The position numbers and the translations under genes are program-made. Shown in pieces: positions 16,847 to 24,765 of a stretch of DNA of 64,000 nucleotides. Every line of letters starts with the position of its first letter. The first letter of the stretch is position 1. The notes under the pieces are model-generated. The model was not told where the DNA came from, did no database searches, and worked only from the letters and a program-made list of their open reading frames with translations. Where the stretch lies: NCBI RefSeq assembly GCF_963575615.1, contig NZ_CAUYTL010000002.1, forward strand, positions 124,001 through 188,000, in the 5' to 3' direction. The stretch comes from Listeria_A hofi. GTDB taxonomy: Bacteria; Bacillota; Bacilli; Lactobacillales; Listeriaceae.

Positions 16847-17470
16847 TTATGCGTTTATTTTACGTTTCTTAATAATCTTCACGATTAGGTATACTACAAT
16901 CACAACTAATAATGCTAGCATCGTATAGCTTATTGGACGAACATATTGCTCAACTACGCTCCAATTAGCGCCCAGTTTGTAACCTAAGTAAGTTAGAAAA
17001 ATGTTCCAAGGAATGCAACCTAATACAGTGTAAATGACAAATTTCCAAATGTTCATATTTGCAATTCCTGCTGGGAGTGATATAAAAGTTCGAATGACTG
17101 GTAGAATACGTCCGAAAAACACTGCCGATGTGCCATATTTCTGAAACCAGTGTTCAGCTAGGTCAAGGTGTCCGACGTTTAGAAAGATGTATTTTCCGAA
17201 TTTTAAAACGAGTGCTCGACCGCCGAATTTCCCGATGTAATAGGCGATTAGTGAACCAACGAGGTTACCTGCGATGCCAGCAAAGACGACAAGCCAGAAA
17301 TTTAAATCACCTGTTTCAGCCATAAAGCCGCCAAATAGCATGACAACTTCGCTTGGGAGTGGGATGCAGATGCTCTCGATGACCATTGCCCAGAAAATAC
17401 CCCAGTGGCCAAATAAGTCAATTAAGCTCATGACGAAATTTTGCAGTGCTTCAATAATAGAATGTAACAT
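16847..17470 (-). CDS. DedA-family membrane protein
   Basis: This is a 207-residue integral membrane protein of the DedA/SNARE-associated (PF09335) family. The signature parts are seen: an early ESICIPLPSEVVMLFGGF segment, GSLIAYYIGKFGGRALV, FFGRILPVIRTFISLPAGIANM, and two C-terminal helices ending in a Lys/Arg-rich tail. DedA proteins include undecaprenyl-phosphate and phospholipid flippases and affect envelope homeostasis and membrane potential. The exact lipid substrate here is not known. It stands alone on the minus strand, divergent from mltG, with AAGAAGG before its ATG. Confidence 0.9.
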   Translation of the reverse strand: MLHSIIEALQNFVMSLIDLFGHWGIFWAMVIESICIPLPSEVVMLFGGFMAETGDLNFWLVVFAGIAGNLVGSLIAYYIGKFGGRALVLKFGKYIFLNVGHLDLAEHWFQKYGTSAVFFGRILPVIRTFISLPAGIANMNIWKFVIYTVLGCIPWNIFLTYLGYKLGANWSVVEQYVRPISYTMLALLVVIVVYLIVKIIKKRKINA

Positions 17471-17572
17471 GGAAAGCCTTCTTTCATTTTGATTGAGCCG
17501 TTGAATGATGCGTCCTCATTATACCTAAATTTGTCGAAAACGTCACGAATTTATATTTTTTATCGAATGTAG

Positions 17573-17602
17573 TTGAACTATAGTAGTGATTACCGTTATA
17601 AT
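17573..17602 (+). promoter_or_regulatory. Sigma-A promoter of mltG
   Basis: TTGAAC (17573-17578) and TATAAT (17597-17602) are separated by 18 nt, 45 nt before the mltG start. Confidence 0.75.
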
Positions 17603-17646
17603 AGATGGAGAAAAGTTTTGCATAGAAGAATGAAAGAGGTTTAGAG

Positions 17647-18714
17647 ATGAAAAAATCTAAGAGCAAAATGATCACGATTATAATTTCGAGTATTGCTTTA
17701 GTTTTGGTTGCGTTAACTGTTGGGGGCTATTTTTACGTTGATTCGCAACTTCAAGCTGTCAATGCATCGAGCAAGGAAACCATTATTGTAGATATTCCGA
17801 AAGGCTCTAAAGTGTCGGAAATTGGTGATATTTTGCAAGAAAATAATGTGATTAACAGCAGTATGATTTTTACGTACTATGTGAAATATAAAAATGAAAC
17901 GAACTTAAAAGCTGGAAAATATAAACTGAGCCCATCGATGACTGTCGAACAAGTAGTCAATGAATTGAAGCGAGGGGAAGTAATTGCGCCATCTAGACTT
18001 GTAATACCAGAAGGATATTCGTTGGATCAAATCGCGGATCGCATGGTTGTTTACAAGCCGGAGCTTCAGAAAGCGGATATTTTGAGAGTGATGGATGATA
18101 AGGCGTTTGTGAATGAATTGATGGCGGCATATCCTGATACGGTGACAAAAGACGTTCTGGCACCTAAAATCAAGCACCCGTTAGAAGGTTACTTGTATCC
18201 TGCAACATACGAATTTACTGGAAAAACGGATATTAAAGCGATGATAAGCGACATGGTCAAGGCAACAGACGCTAATATCGCGAAATACAAGCCAGAACTC
18301 ACAAAGCAAAAAATGTCCGTGCACCATTTCTTAACAATGTCGTCGCTGATTGAAAAAGAAGCTACGGCGAATGTTGATCGTAGCAAAATTTCGAGTGTTT
18401 TTTATAATCGTTTAAAAGCAGGCATGCCGTTACAGACAGACCCAACAGTGCTTTACGCACTCGGCAAACATAAATCACGCACGATGTATGAAGACCTACA
18501 AGTGGATTCGCCATACAACACATACAAAAACAAAGGTTTGCCACCTGGTCCGATTTCCAACAGTGGAAAGACATCAATGGAAGCCGCGTTGAACCCGGAA
18601 AAAACGGACTATCTATACTTTTTAGCGAATACGAAAACGGGGCAAGTTTATTTTTCTAAGACACTAGAAGAACATAATAGATTAAAAGAAGAACACATTA
18701 CAAATAATCAATAA
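17647..18714 (+). CDS. mltG: Endolytic murein transglycosylase MltG
   Basis: This 355-residue single-pass membrane enzyme cuts nascent glycan strands and sets peptidoglycan chain ends. An N-terminal cytoplasmic basic stretch is followed by one transmembrane helix (about 8-30). A LysM-like segment follows (IVDIPKGSKVSEIGDIL), then the YceG catalytic domain with LEGYLYPATYEF, the catalytic glutamate E236 in SLIEKEA, and QTDPTVLYALG and PYNTYKNKGLPPGPISNSG. Length and layout are typical of Firmicutes MltG. It has its own promoter and is followed by a hairpin before trmR. Confidence 0.94.
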   Translation: MKKSKSKMITIIISSIALVLVALTVGGYFYVDSQLQAVNASSKETIIVDIPKGSKVSEIGDILQENNVINSSMIFTYYVKYKNETNLKAGKYKLSPSMTVEQVVNELKRGEVIAPSRLVIPEGYSLDQIADRMVVYKPELQKADILRVMDDKAFVNELMAAYPDTVTKDVLAPKIKHPLEGYLYPATYEFTGKTDIKAMISDMVKATDANIAKYKPELTKQKMSVHHFLTMSSLIEKEATANVDRSKISSVFYNRLKAGMPLQTDPTVLYALGKHKSRTMYEDLQVDSPYNTYKNKGLPPGPISNSGKTSMEAALNPEKTDYLYFLANTKTGQVYFSKTLEEHNRLKEEHITNNQ

Positions 18715-18722
18715 ATGGACAC

Positions 18723-18769
18723 GATAAGCGTTTGTTTTGCTCTTTATTGGGCAGAAACAAGCGCTTATC
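18723..18769 (+). terminator. Hairpin between mltG and trmR
   Basis: GATAAGCGTTTGTTTTGC (18723-18740) pairs with GCAGAAACAAGCGCTTATC (18751-18769), a long stem with one bulge and G-U pairs. The T run after it is weak, so it may attenuate or protect RNA rather than fully terminate. Confidence 0.6.
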
Positions 18770-18796
18770 ATTGGTCTTTAAAGGGGATTTAGAGCA

Positions 18797-19447
18797 GTGA
18801 ACGATACATTAATTCATAGTTATTTGCTTTCACATATTCCGGAACGCAAGCCGTTTTTTATGGAATTGGAAGCTTATGCAGCAGAACACGAAGTACCAAT
18901 TATGGAAGTAGATTCGATGCATTTTATGTTACAAATTATGCAAATTCAACAGCCGAAGCGAATCTTAGAAATTGGAACAGCAATCGGTTACTCGGCGTTG
19001 CGGATGGCGGACGCGTTGCCAGATGTACATATTGTCACAATGGAGCGTGATCAAACGCGCTATGACCGTGCTTGGCATAATGTCCATGCCTTTGGTGTGG
19101 AAGACCGGGTGGAAGTATTGTTGATGGACGCTTTAGAAGACAGCTCTATTGTGCTTGAAAAAGAGAATTTTGATGTTATTTTCATTGATGCTGCAAAAGC
19201 ACAGTATGCCAAATTTTTTGATATGTATATTGATAAATTGGCTCCAGGTGGCGTTATTTACAGTGATAATGTCCTTTTCAAGGGATTGGCATTACATGAT
19301 ACGCCGCGTGCACAACAAAAACAACGCGTTTCTAGAAAAATGCGCGAATTCAATGATTGGCTTTTGCAAAATCCAAATTTCATTACGACGACTGTTCCTT
19401 TAGGGGATGGCCTTGCGATTAGTCGCAGAAAGGAAGGCACAAAGTGA
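18797..19447 (+). CDS. trmR: tRNA 5-hydroxyuridine methyltransferase TrmR (YrrM)
   Basis: This is a 216-residue class I SAM-dependent O-methyltransferase. SAM motif I is ILEIGTAIGYSALRMA, the acidic motif II is IVTMERD, and the metal/catalytic region FDVIFIDAAKAQY is followed by PGGVIYSDNVLFKG, as in catechol-type methyltransferases. In Bacillus subtilis this orthologue methylates 5-hydroxyuridine 34 to 5-methoxyuridine in tRNA. It starts with GTG behind AAGGGG and overlaps the udk start by 1 nt (TGATG). The operon order mltG-trmR-udk-greA is conserved in Bacillales. Confidence 0.88.
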   Translation: MNDTLIHSYLLSHIPERKPFFMELEAYAAEHEVPIMEVDSMHFMLQIMQIQQPKRILEIGTAIGYSALRMADALPDVHIVTMERDQTRYDRAWHNVHAFGVEDRVEVLLMDALEDSSIVLEKENFDVIFIDAAKAQYAKFFDMYIDKLAPGGVIYSDNVLFKGLALHDTPRAQQKQRVSRKMREFNDWLLQNPNFITTTVPLGDGLAISRRKEGTK

Positions 19448-20076
19448 TGAAGAAAAAGCCGATAGTAGTAGGCGTGACAGGCGGTAGTGGTTCTGGGAAA
19501 ACAAGTGTGAGCAAGGCGATTTATGAACATTTCACAGGACATTCAATTTTGATGTTAGAGCAGGATTTCTATTATAAAGATCAAGCTGAGATGGCCTTTC
19601 AGGAACGACTAAAAACGAATTATGACCATCCTTTGGCGTTTGATACGGAGCTATTGATTCGTCATCTTAAGCAATTATTGCGTTACGAGCCAATTGATAA
19701 GCCGGTTTATGATTATGAGCTTTACACGCGTTCAACCGAGATTATCCATCAAGAACCGCGAGAGGTCATCATATTAGAAGGTATTTTAATCTTAGAAAAT
19801 CCGAAATTGCGCGATCTTATGGATATTAAGGTATATGTCGATACGGATGATGATATTCGAATTTTACGGCGGATGGTTCGTGATGTGAATGAGCGCGGGC
19901 GGACGATGGAGTCGGTAATTGATCAGTATTTGAATGTGGTGAAGCCGATGTATCAGAAATTTATTGAACCAACGAAAAAATATGCCGATATTATCATCCC
20001 AGAAGGTGGCGAAAACAAGGTTGCAATCGATCTAATGACGACAAAAGTAGCGACAATACTCGAAATGAACCGATAA
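19447..20076 (+). CDS. udk: Uridine kinase
   Basis: This 209-residue enzyme phosphorylates uridine and cytidine to their monophosphates in pyrimidine salvage. The P-loop GVTGGSGSGKTSVS is at the N-terminus. The substrate region has NYDHPLAFDTELL and KPVYDYELYTRS, and VIILEGILIL forms the Walker B-like strand. ATG 19447 is used, giving a length like other Udk proteins; GTG 19444 is the alternative. AAGGAAGG lies 9 nt upstream, inside trmR. The gene is translationally coupled to trmR. Confidence 0.95.
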   Translation: MKKKPIVVGVTGGSGSGKTSVSKAIYEHFTGHSILMLEQDFYYKDQAEMAFQERLKTNYDHPLAFDTELLIRHLKQLLRYEPIDKPVYDYELYTRSTEIIHQEPREVIILEGILILENPKLRDLMDIKVYVDTDDDIRILRRMVRDVNERGRTMESVIDQYLNVVKPMYQKFIEPTKKYADIIIPEGGENKVAIDLMTTKVATILEMNR

Positions 20077-20142
20077 GGTAACGCTACGACTTGTAATTAC
20101 GCGCAAATTAAGATAAAATTTCACTACTGGACAAAAATTTGC

Positions 20143-20171
20143 TGGACATTCCCTGAGAATCGTGGTAATCT
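20143..20171 (+). promoter_or_regulatory. Probable promoter of greA
   Basis: TGGACA (20143-20148) and TAATCT (20166-20171) are separated by 17 nt, leaving a leader of about 85 nt before greA. Confidence 0.5.
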
Positions 20172-20263
20172 TTCAGGCGTAAAGTAAATACATGTTGAGG
20201 CGCGGAAAAGGAAACAAACTTCCGTGCTTTTCAAATAACATAACGATGAAGGAGAGAAAGAAT

Positions 20264-20740
20264 TTGGCTACAGAAAAAGTATTCCCAATGACACTAGAAG
20301 GTAAAGCAAAACTAGAAAATGAACTAAATGAACTAAAAACTGTAAAGCGTAAGGAAGTCGTAGAACGTATTAAAATTGCTCGTAGTTTCGGTGATCTTTC
20401 GGAAAACTCCGAGTACGATTCTGCTAAAGATGAGCAAGCTTTTGTCGAGGGACGCATTACAACTCTTGAGAACATGATTCGCAACGCACAAATCATCGAT
20501 GCTAGCGCAATGAGCGGTGAAGTTGCGCTTGGAAATACGGTGACTTTCATAGAACTGCCAAATGGTGATGAAGAAAGTTATACGATTGTAGGGAGCGCTG
20601 AAGCAGATCCATTCGAAGGTTTAATTTCCAATGATTCACCAATCGCGAAAGCTTTGTTAGGCTGCAAAGAAGGCGATGAGGTATCGATTCAAACCCCAGG
20701 TGGCGAAATGAACGTCAAAATTACGAAAATCAGCGCGTAA
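20264..20740 (+). CDS. greA: Transcription elongation factor GreA
   Basis: This 158-residue factor rescues backtracked RNA polymerase by stimulating transcript cleavage. It has an N-terminal coiled coil with the SFGDLSENSEYDSAKDEQAF tip, which carries the acidic D and E that act in the secondary channel, and a C-terminal FKBP-like domain with GNTVTFIELPNGDEESY and LLGCKEGDEVSIQTPGG. The start is TTG 20264, 7 nt after GGAGAG, giving MATEKVFPMT as in other Listeria. Two repeat elements (copies A and B) lie between it and yrrS, and no ordinary terminator is seen. Confidence 0.95.
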   Translation: MATEKVFPMTLEGKAKLENELNELKTVKRKEVVERIKIARSFGDLSENSEYDSAKDEQAFVEGRITTLENMIRNAQIIDASAMSGEVALGNTVTFIELPNGDEESYTIVGSAEADPFEGLISNDSPIAKALLGCKEGDEVSIQTPGGEMNVKITKISA

Positions 20741-20769
20741 TAAATAATTTGAAGAAAATAAAGCAAAAC

Positions 20770-20947
20770 CTCAACGAAGCAAAAAAGGTTTATATTCTAG
20801 GCAAAGGGGAGTACCAGGTGCGGAAAGTGTACTTGTGTACGTTGACTGAAAACAGGTAGGAAGTAATATCCCCGACCATGTGAGAAGTTATGCGAAACGC
20901 AATGTAGAAGAGCACTGGAACGGAGCCTTTAATGACGAAGATAAGCC
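20770..20947 (+). repeat. Structured intergenic repeat, copy A
   Basis: This is the first unit of a tandem duplication with a period of 226 nt (the shared left flank AAGAAAATAAAGC begins at 20752 and again at 20978). Core pairing is GGTTTAT (20787-20793) with ATAAGCC (20941-20947), AAAGG with CCTTT, and the tetraloop hairpin TGTAC-TTGT-GTACG. Fixed blocks are CTAGGCAAA, the 29-nt segment at 20870-20898 and TTTAAYRACG. Its left flank CTCAACGAAGC has no matching right arm, so the outer stem is degraded compared with copy B. Confidence 0.78.
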
Positions 20948-20995
20948 AAACTAGAGAATTTGAACAACTACAGAACTAAGAAAATAAAGCAAAAC

Positions 20996-21188
20996 CTCAG
21001 CGAAGCGAGAATAGTTTATATTCTAGGCAAAGATGAGTACCAGGTGCGGAGCGTACTTGCGTACGTTGACTGAAAACAGAGAGGGAGTCTTATCCCCGAC
21101 CATGTGAGAAGTTATGCGAAACGCAGTGTAGAAGAGCACTGGAACGGAATCTTTAACGACGAAGATAAGCTATTCTTGCTTCGCTGAG
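20996..21188 (+). repeat. Structured intergenic repeat, copy B
   Basis: This is the second unit of the tandem, with an intact outer stem. A 24-nt left arm (20996-21019, CTCAGCGAAGC...) matches a right arm at 21165-21188 with only two differences, both of which become G-U pairs in RNA. The inner stem is AAAGAT/ATCTTT and the hairpin is CGTAC-TTGC-GTACG. The 29-nt block is at 21094-21122. The right arm ends 22 nt before the yrrS start, so in greA read-through RNA this structure would sit just above the yrrS ribosome site. Confidence 0.8.
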
Positions 21189-21209
21189 CTAGGTAAGGTG
21201 GTGGCATAT

Positions 21210-21845
21210 ATGGACAAGAAAACACAAAAAGAAGAGCAGCGACGCAGTGCCCAGAACCAAGTGGAAGCATCTCGCTCTGAACAAAATAGTAAACATAAAA
21301 GAACGAGTATCACTTTAAACGTATTAATCATAATTATGAGTTTAGCAATTGTTGCTGTTTTATGGCTTGTTTTTTTTTTAACGGCTGAGGATTCGGCAGA
21401 TAAAGTGGAAAAAGAGCCAAAAACGGAGCAAACGCAAAAAGCAGATGATACGAAAAAGGATGACTCTAAAGCAAAGGACACCGAGAAACCGAAAGAGCAA
21501 ACAACGGAAACCAGCGATGATCCTAATGTGTCGAAAGTGATTACGAAAGATTGGAAACCAGTCGGAACAGAACAAAAAGGTGATCATGTGAATTCCTATG
21601 AAATGGGGAGCCAGGATTGGGAAGAGAAAGTGAACGCATTTTCTGAGGCGACAGGTATTGATAATGGTGACATGACCATCTGGTATGTTGGTCGTGGGGA
21701 AGACCCGGCAACGCAATCTATCGGTACGGTTACATCAAAATCAGAGCCAGACAACGCTTTCCGAGTATATATTACTTGGGTTGACGGATCAGGATGGCAA
21801 CCAATAAAAGTAGAAGTATTGAAAACAAATGATAAGAAAAACTGA
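21210..21845 (+). CDS. yrrS: YrrS/DUF1510 membrane protein
   Basis: This is a 211-residue protein with a basic N-terminal cytoplasmic segment, one transmembrane helix (about 35-57) and an extracellular Lys/Glu/Thr/Asp-rich linker. A C-terminal DUF1510 domain includes GSQDWEEKVNAFSEATGI and FRVYITWVDGSGWQPIKVEVL. In Bacillus subtilis yrrS lies next to a penicillin-binding protein gene, which suggests a cell-envelope role, but no function is established. ATG 21210 is chosen; GTG 21198 is within the AAGGTGGTG ribosome site. A strong terminator follows. Confidence 0.85.
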   Translation: MDKKTQKEEQRRSAQNQVEASRSEQNSKHKRTSITLNVLIIIMSLAIVAVLWLVFFLTAEDSADKVEKEPKTEQTQKADDTKKDDSKAKDTEKPKEQTTETSDDPNVSKVITKDWKPVGTEQKGDHVNSYEMGSQDWEEKVNAFSEATGIDNGDMTIWYVGRGEDPATQSIGTVTSKSEPDNAFRVYITWVDGSGWQPIKVEVLKTNDKKN

Positions 21846-21849
21846 TAAG

Positions 21850-21892
21850 ACTGTGTTTCGATTGGATTATCCCTTTCGAACACAGTTTTTTT
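21850..21892 (+). terminator. Terminator after yrrS
   Basis: ACTGTGTTTCG (21850-21860) pairs with CGAACACAGT (21877-21886), followed by seven T. Confidence 0.85.
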
Positions 21893-21912
21893 AAAGGGAA
21901 GGACGATGAACG

Positions 21913-22620
21913 GTGGAGAAAATCGCAATTATTGGTGCAATGGAAGAAGAAGTGACAATTTTACGGGAACAAATGGTTGGCATGGAGGAAACGACGATAG
22001 CGGGAGCCGTTTTTTATACAGGTAAATTGGGCGGTAGAGAGATTGTTTTGTTGAAATCTGGTATTGGAAAGGTAAATGCAGCGTTATCAACGACATTGCT
22101 ATGCGATCATTATGATATTTCATTGATAATAAATACTGGTTCTGCGGGTGGAATTGGCGCGGAGTTAGAAGTGGGGGACGTCATTATTTCAGACCATTTG
22201 GCGTATGGGGATGTTGATGCGACAGCTTTTGGCTACACATATGGTCAAGTGCCGCAAATGCCTGCGCTTTATCAGGGCGATGAGGAAGCAATGCTCTTGG
22301 CACAGCAAATCTATCAGGATAGCTTTTCGGAAGGGAATAAGGCGGTTTACGGGCTTGTCGTGACGACAGATTCTTTTATTCACCGACCAGATCAGCGGGA
22401 ATTGATTACAACTTTCTTTCCAGAGGTCAAAGCAGTGGAAATGGAAGCTTGCGCTATTGCTCAAGTGGCGCACCAATTTGAAGTACCATTTTTAATTATT
22501 CGAGCACTTTCTGATGTTGCCGACAGTGAAGCAAGTGTTTCTTTTGATGAATTTTTGGTGACGGCTGCAAAGAATTCGTCAGCGTGTGTTGTGAAGCTGA
22601 TTGAACAGTTATCGTATTGA
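21913..22620 (+). CDS. mtnN: 5'-methylthioadenosine/S-adenosylhomocysteine nucleosidase
   Basis: This 235-residue enzyme hydrolyses methylthioadenosine and S-adenosylhomocysteine, clearing methylation by-products and feeding methionine salvage and AI-2 synthesis. It begins KIAIIGAMEEEV, where the catalytic/purine-site glutamate lies, and has INTGSAGGIGAELEVGDVI, the ribose-binding VEMEACAIAQVA and the catalytic aspartate in IRALSDVAD. GTG 21913 is used, with GGAAGG about 10 nt upstream. It is convergent with pepF; repeat copy C lies between them. Confidence 0.95.
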   Translation: MEKIAIIGAMEEEVTILREQMVGMEETTIAGAVFYTGKLGGREIVLLKSGIGKVNAALSTTLLCDHYDISLIINTGSAGGIGAELEVGDVIISDHLAYGDVDATAFGYTYGQVPQMPALYQGDEEAMLLAQQIYQDSFSEGNKAVYGLVVTTDSFIHRPDQRELITTFFPEVKAVEMEACAIAQVAHQFEVPFLIIRALSDVADSEASVSFDEFLVTAAKNSSACVVKLIEQLSY

Positions 22621-22624
22621 AAAA

Positions 22625-22650
22625 GCGCCCGCTTATAAAGATGCGGGCGT
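22625..22650. terminator. Terminator hairpin between mtnN and pepF, apparently duplicated
   Basis: GCGCCCGC pairs with GCGGGCG around the loop TTATAAAGAT. On the minus strand it is followed by TTTTT, so it is a proper terminator for pepF. The 22 nt at 22629-22650 recur exactly at 22820-22841, right beside the pepF stop codon. Confidence 0.75.
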
Positions 22651-22698
22651 CAGACTGTAGAAAAACTACCTCACATAAATCTATCGCCAGACCTCAGG

Positions 22699-22811
22699 GT
22701 GTCGACAAATGCTTAGTTTCTAGGCAAAAGCGAGTACCAGAGCGGAGTGTACTAGGGTACATGAGCACTGGAACGGAGTTTTTAACAACGAAAATGAGCG
22801 TTTGTCGACAC
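22699..22811 (+). repeat. Structured intergenic repeat, copy C (short form)
   Basis: This 113-nt short form lacks the middle module with the 29-nt block. The outer stem is GTGTCGACAAA (from 22699) with TTTGTCGACAC (22801-22811). It is extended outward by CGCCAG (22685-22690) and CTGGCG (22813-22818). The hairpin TGTAC-TAGG-GTACA replaces C-G in copy B with U-A. Blocks CTAGGCAAA, GAGTACCAGAGCGGAG, GAGCACTGGAACGGA and TTTAACAACGA are present. It is flanked by exact 22-nt direct repeats (22629-22650, 22820-22841), as if inserted or copied into the terminator region. Confidence 0.8.
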
Positions 22812-22846
22812 GCTGGCGTCCGCTTATAAAGATGCGGGCGTTGCTA

Positions 22847-24652
22847 TTATACTAAATCATTTGTTAAATCTAGGAACTCTTCTACATCACCGACTGCAAT
22901 TTCCAGTGCGCTTTCCCAGAAATCTGGTTTTGTTAAGTCAATGTTTAGATGCTTTTGTGCGAGTTGTTCGGTTGTCATGGCGCCTGTATCTTGTAGTAAG
23001 GCGATGTATTTGTCTTCATAGCCACTTCCTTCTGCGATAGCTTGGTGATAAATTCCTAATGAGAAGAGGTAACCAAAGGTGTAAGGGAAGTTATAAAATG
23101 GAACATCGGCAATGTAGAAATGTAATTTTGAAGACCAGAATTGCGGATGATATTCAGATAATGCATTTTGGTACGCTTCTTGTTGTGCTTCCTTCATTAT
23201 TTCATTAAGGCGGTCGGCGGAAACAATTCCTTCCTTGCGTGCTTCATAAAAACGGGTTTCAAACAGGAAGCGAGCTCGAATGTCCATAAAGAATGCGATG
23301 CTACGACCAATTTTATCTTCCAATAAGATGATTTTCTCTTCTTTTGTAGCGGCTTCTTTGACGGAGGCGTCTGCGATAATCATTTCGGCGAATGTTGATG
23401 CAGTTTCAGCTACATTCATCGCATAATTCGTATTTTCGAATGGCTCTTCGCGGATGACGTGAGAGTGAAAGGCGTGTCCTAATTCGTGTGCAAGTGTTGC
23501 GACGGTTCCAGGAGCGCCATCATATGTCATAAAAATTCGGCTTTCTTTCTCTATTGGAATATCAGTACAAAAGCCACCAGGACGCTTGTTATCACGATCT
23601 TCAGCTTCAATCCATTGTTGCTCAAATGCATGCTTTGCAAAACTAGCCATTTTTGGACTGAACTTCGCGAATTGCGTTAGAATAAAATCAGCACCTTCTT
23701 GATACGTGTATTTTTTCGGTTCAGAATCAAGTGTTAATGGGGCGAAAACATCATGGAAGCTTAATTTTTCTATGCCGAATAGTTGTGCTTTGCGATTTAG
23801 AAACGCAACGAATGTTGTTTTATGTTTTTCGATTACTTCCCACATCGTTGCTAAGGTTTTTTCATCTAAACGATTGATTGCAAGTGGTTCGGCAAGAACG
23901 TCATCCCACTTACGAGCCCGGTAAACGGCAAGGCGGAAACCAGCTAAATGGTTTAATGTATCACTGAACAATTGCGATTGCTCTTGCCACGCTTTTCCGT
24001 AGGCTTCAAAGACTGCGACACGAACAGTCCGGTCTGGGTGGCTCAGTAAATTTAAGGCTTGGCCAGCAGATACTTGCTTTTCTACGCCATCTATTACTAC
24101 AGGGATGCGGATTGTTGCAACAACAGTATCGTAATGATCTGACCAGCCACGATAACCGTCGACACTTAAAGCATTGATAACAGCTTCTTCTTCCCGTGTT
24201 CCTTTTTTCTTGCGATTGTCGCGCGCTTCATTTAACATAAAGGCGATTTCGCTCAAACCGTTTTCTGTAAGGAGGGAAGTCCATAGCGCATCAGGAACTA
24301 GGGCGAATTTCTCATGCCATTCATTTTCGATTGTTTCTAGTTCTGACAATTGTTGATAGACACTGCCAGTTAACTCTACCGCTTTCAAATCCCGCGTGTC
24401 AGCAGAGGATAGGCATTCTAGAAAAGCTGCCGCGTTCATGAGTTGTTTTGTAATATCTGCATTTTGGTTAATTAAAAGTAAAAATTCACTGACATCTTCT
24501 TTACTCTCTGGAATCGGCCAATTGTTAACCGCTTGCTTAAATAACGCAATTTCTTTCGTTGTTTCAGAAAGCGCTGTAGCTAATTCTTCAGAGCCACTGC
24601 CACCTGAATAAATTGAATCTAAATCCCAAATTAATGCATAGTTTTTTGACAT
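22847..24652 (-). CDS. pepF: M3 family oligoendopeptidase PepF
   Basis: This is a 601-residue zinc metallopeptidase of the M3B oligoendopeptidase F group, which degrades peptides in the cytosol. The zinc site is HELGHAFHSH in TVATLAHELGHAF. Downstream are MNVAETASTFAEMI, which supplies the third zinc ligand, and a C-terminal LHFYIADVPFYNFPYTFGYLFSLGIY, all typical. ATG 24652 is used; ATG 24655 is 3 nt from GGGGG, and a further upstream ATG at 24688 lies inside the -10 box (TATAAT, minus strand 24687-24692). It is convergent with mtnN and divergent from yqeG. Confidence 0.92.
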   Translation of the reverse strand: MSKNYALIWDLDSIYSGGSGSEELATALSETTKEIALFKQAVNNWPIPESKEDVSEFLLLINQNADITKQLMNAAAFLECLSSADTRDLKAVELTGSVYQQLSELETIENEWHEKFALVPDALWTSLLTENGLSEIAFMLNEARDNRKKKGTREEEAVINALSVDGYRGWSDHYDTVVATIRIPVVIDGVEKQVSAGQALNLLSHPDRTVRVAVFEAYGKAWQEQSQLFSDTLNHLAGFRLAVYRARKWDDVLAEPLAINRLDEKTLATMWEVIEKHKTTFVAFLNRKAQLFGIEKLSFHDVFAPLTLDSEPKKYTYQEGADFILTQFAKFSPKMASFAKHAFEQQWIEAEDRDNKRPGGFCTDIPIEKESRIFMTYDGAPGTVATLAHELGHAFHSHVIREEPFENTNYAMNVAETASTFAEMIIADASVKEAATKEEKIILLEDKIGRSIAFFMDIRARFLFETRFYEARKEGIVSADRLNEIMKEAQQEAYQNALSEYHPQFWSSKLHFYIADVPFYNFPYTFGYLFSLGIYHQAIAEGSGYEDKYIALLQDTGAMTTEQLAQKHLNIDLTKPDFWESALEIAVGDVEEFLDLTNDLV

Positions 24653-24765
24653 CATAATCCCCCTATATTTCCGTATTTTCCATTTCATTATAGCACTTAT
24701 CTCAGATTTTTTTGTAAAATACGCGGAAAGATGTTAAAATTTATAAGGATTACATGTACGCGTGA

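Noticed and set aside
20741..21209. Group II intron, insertion sequence or CRISPR array as explanation of the tandem repeats
   Set aside because: There is no reverse transcriptase, transposase or domain V sequence, and units of 226 nt with only two copies do not fit a CRISPR array.
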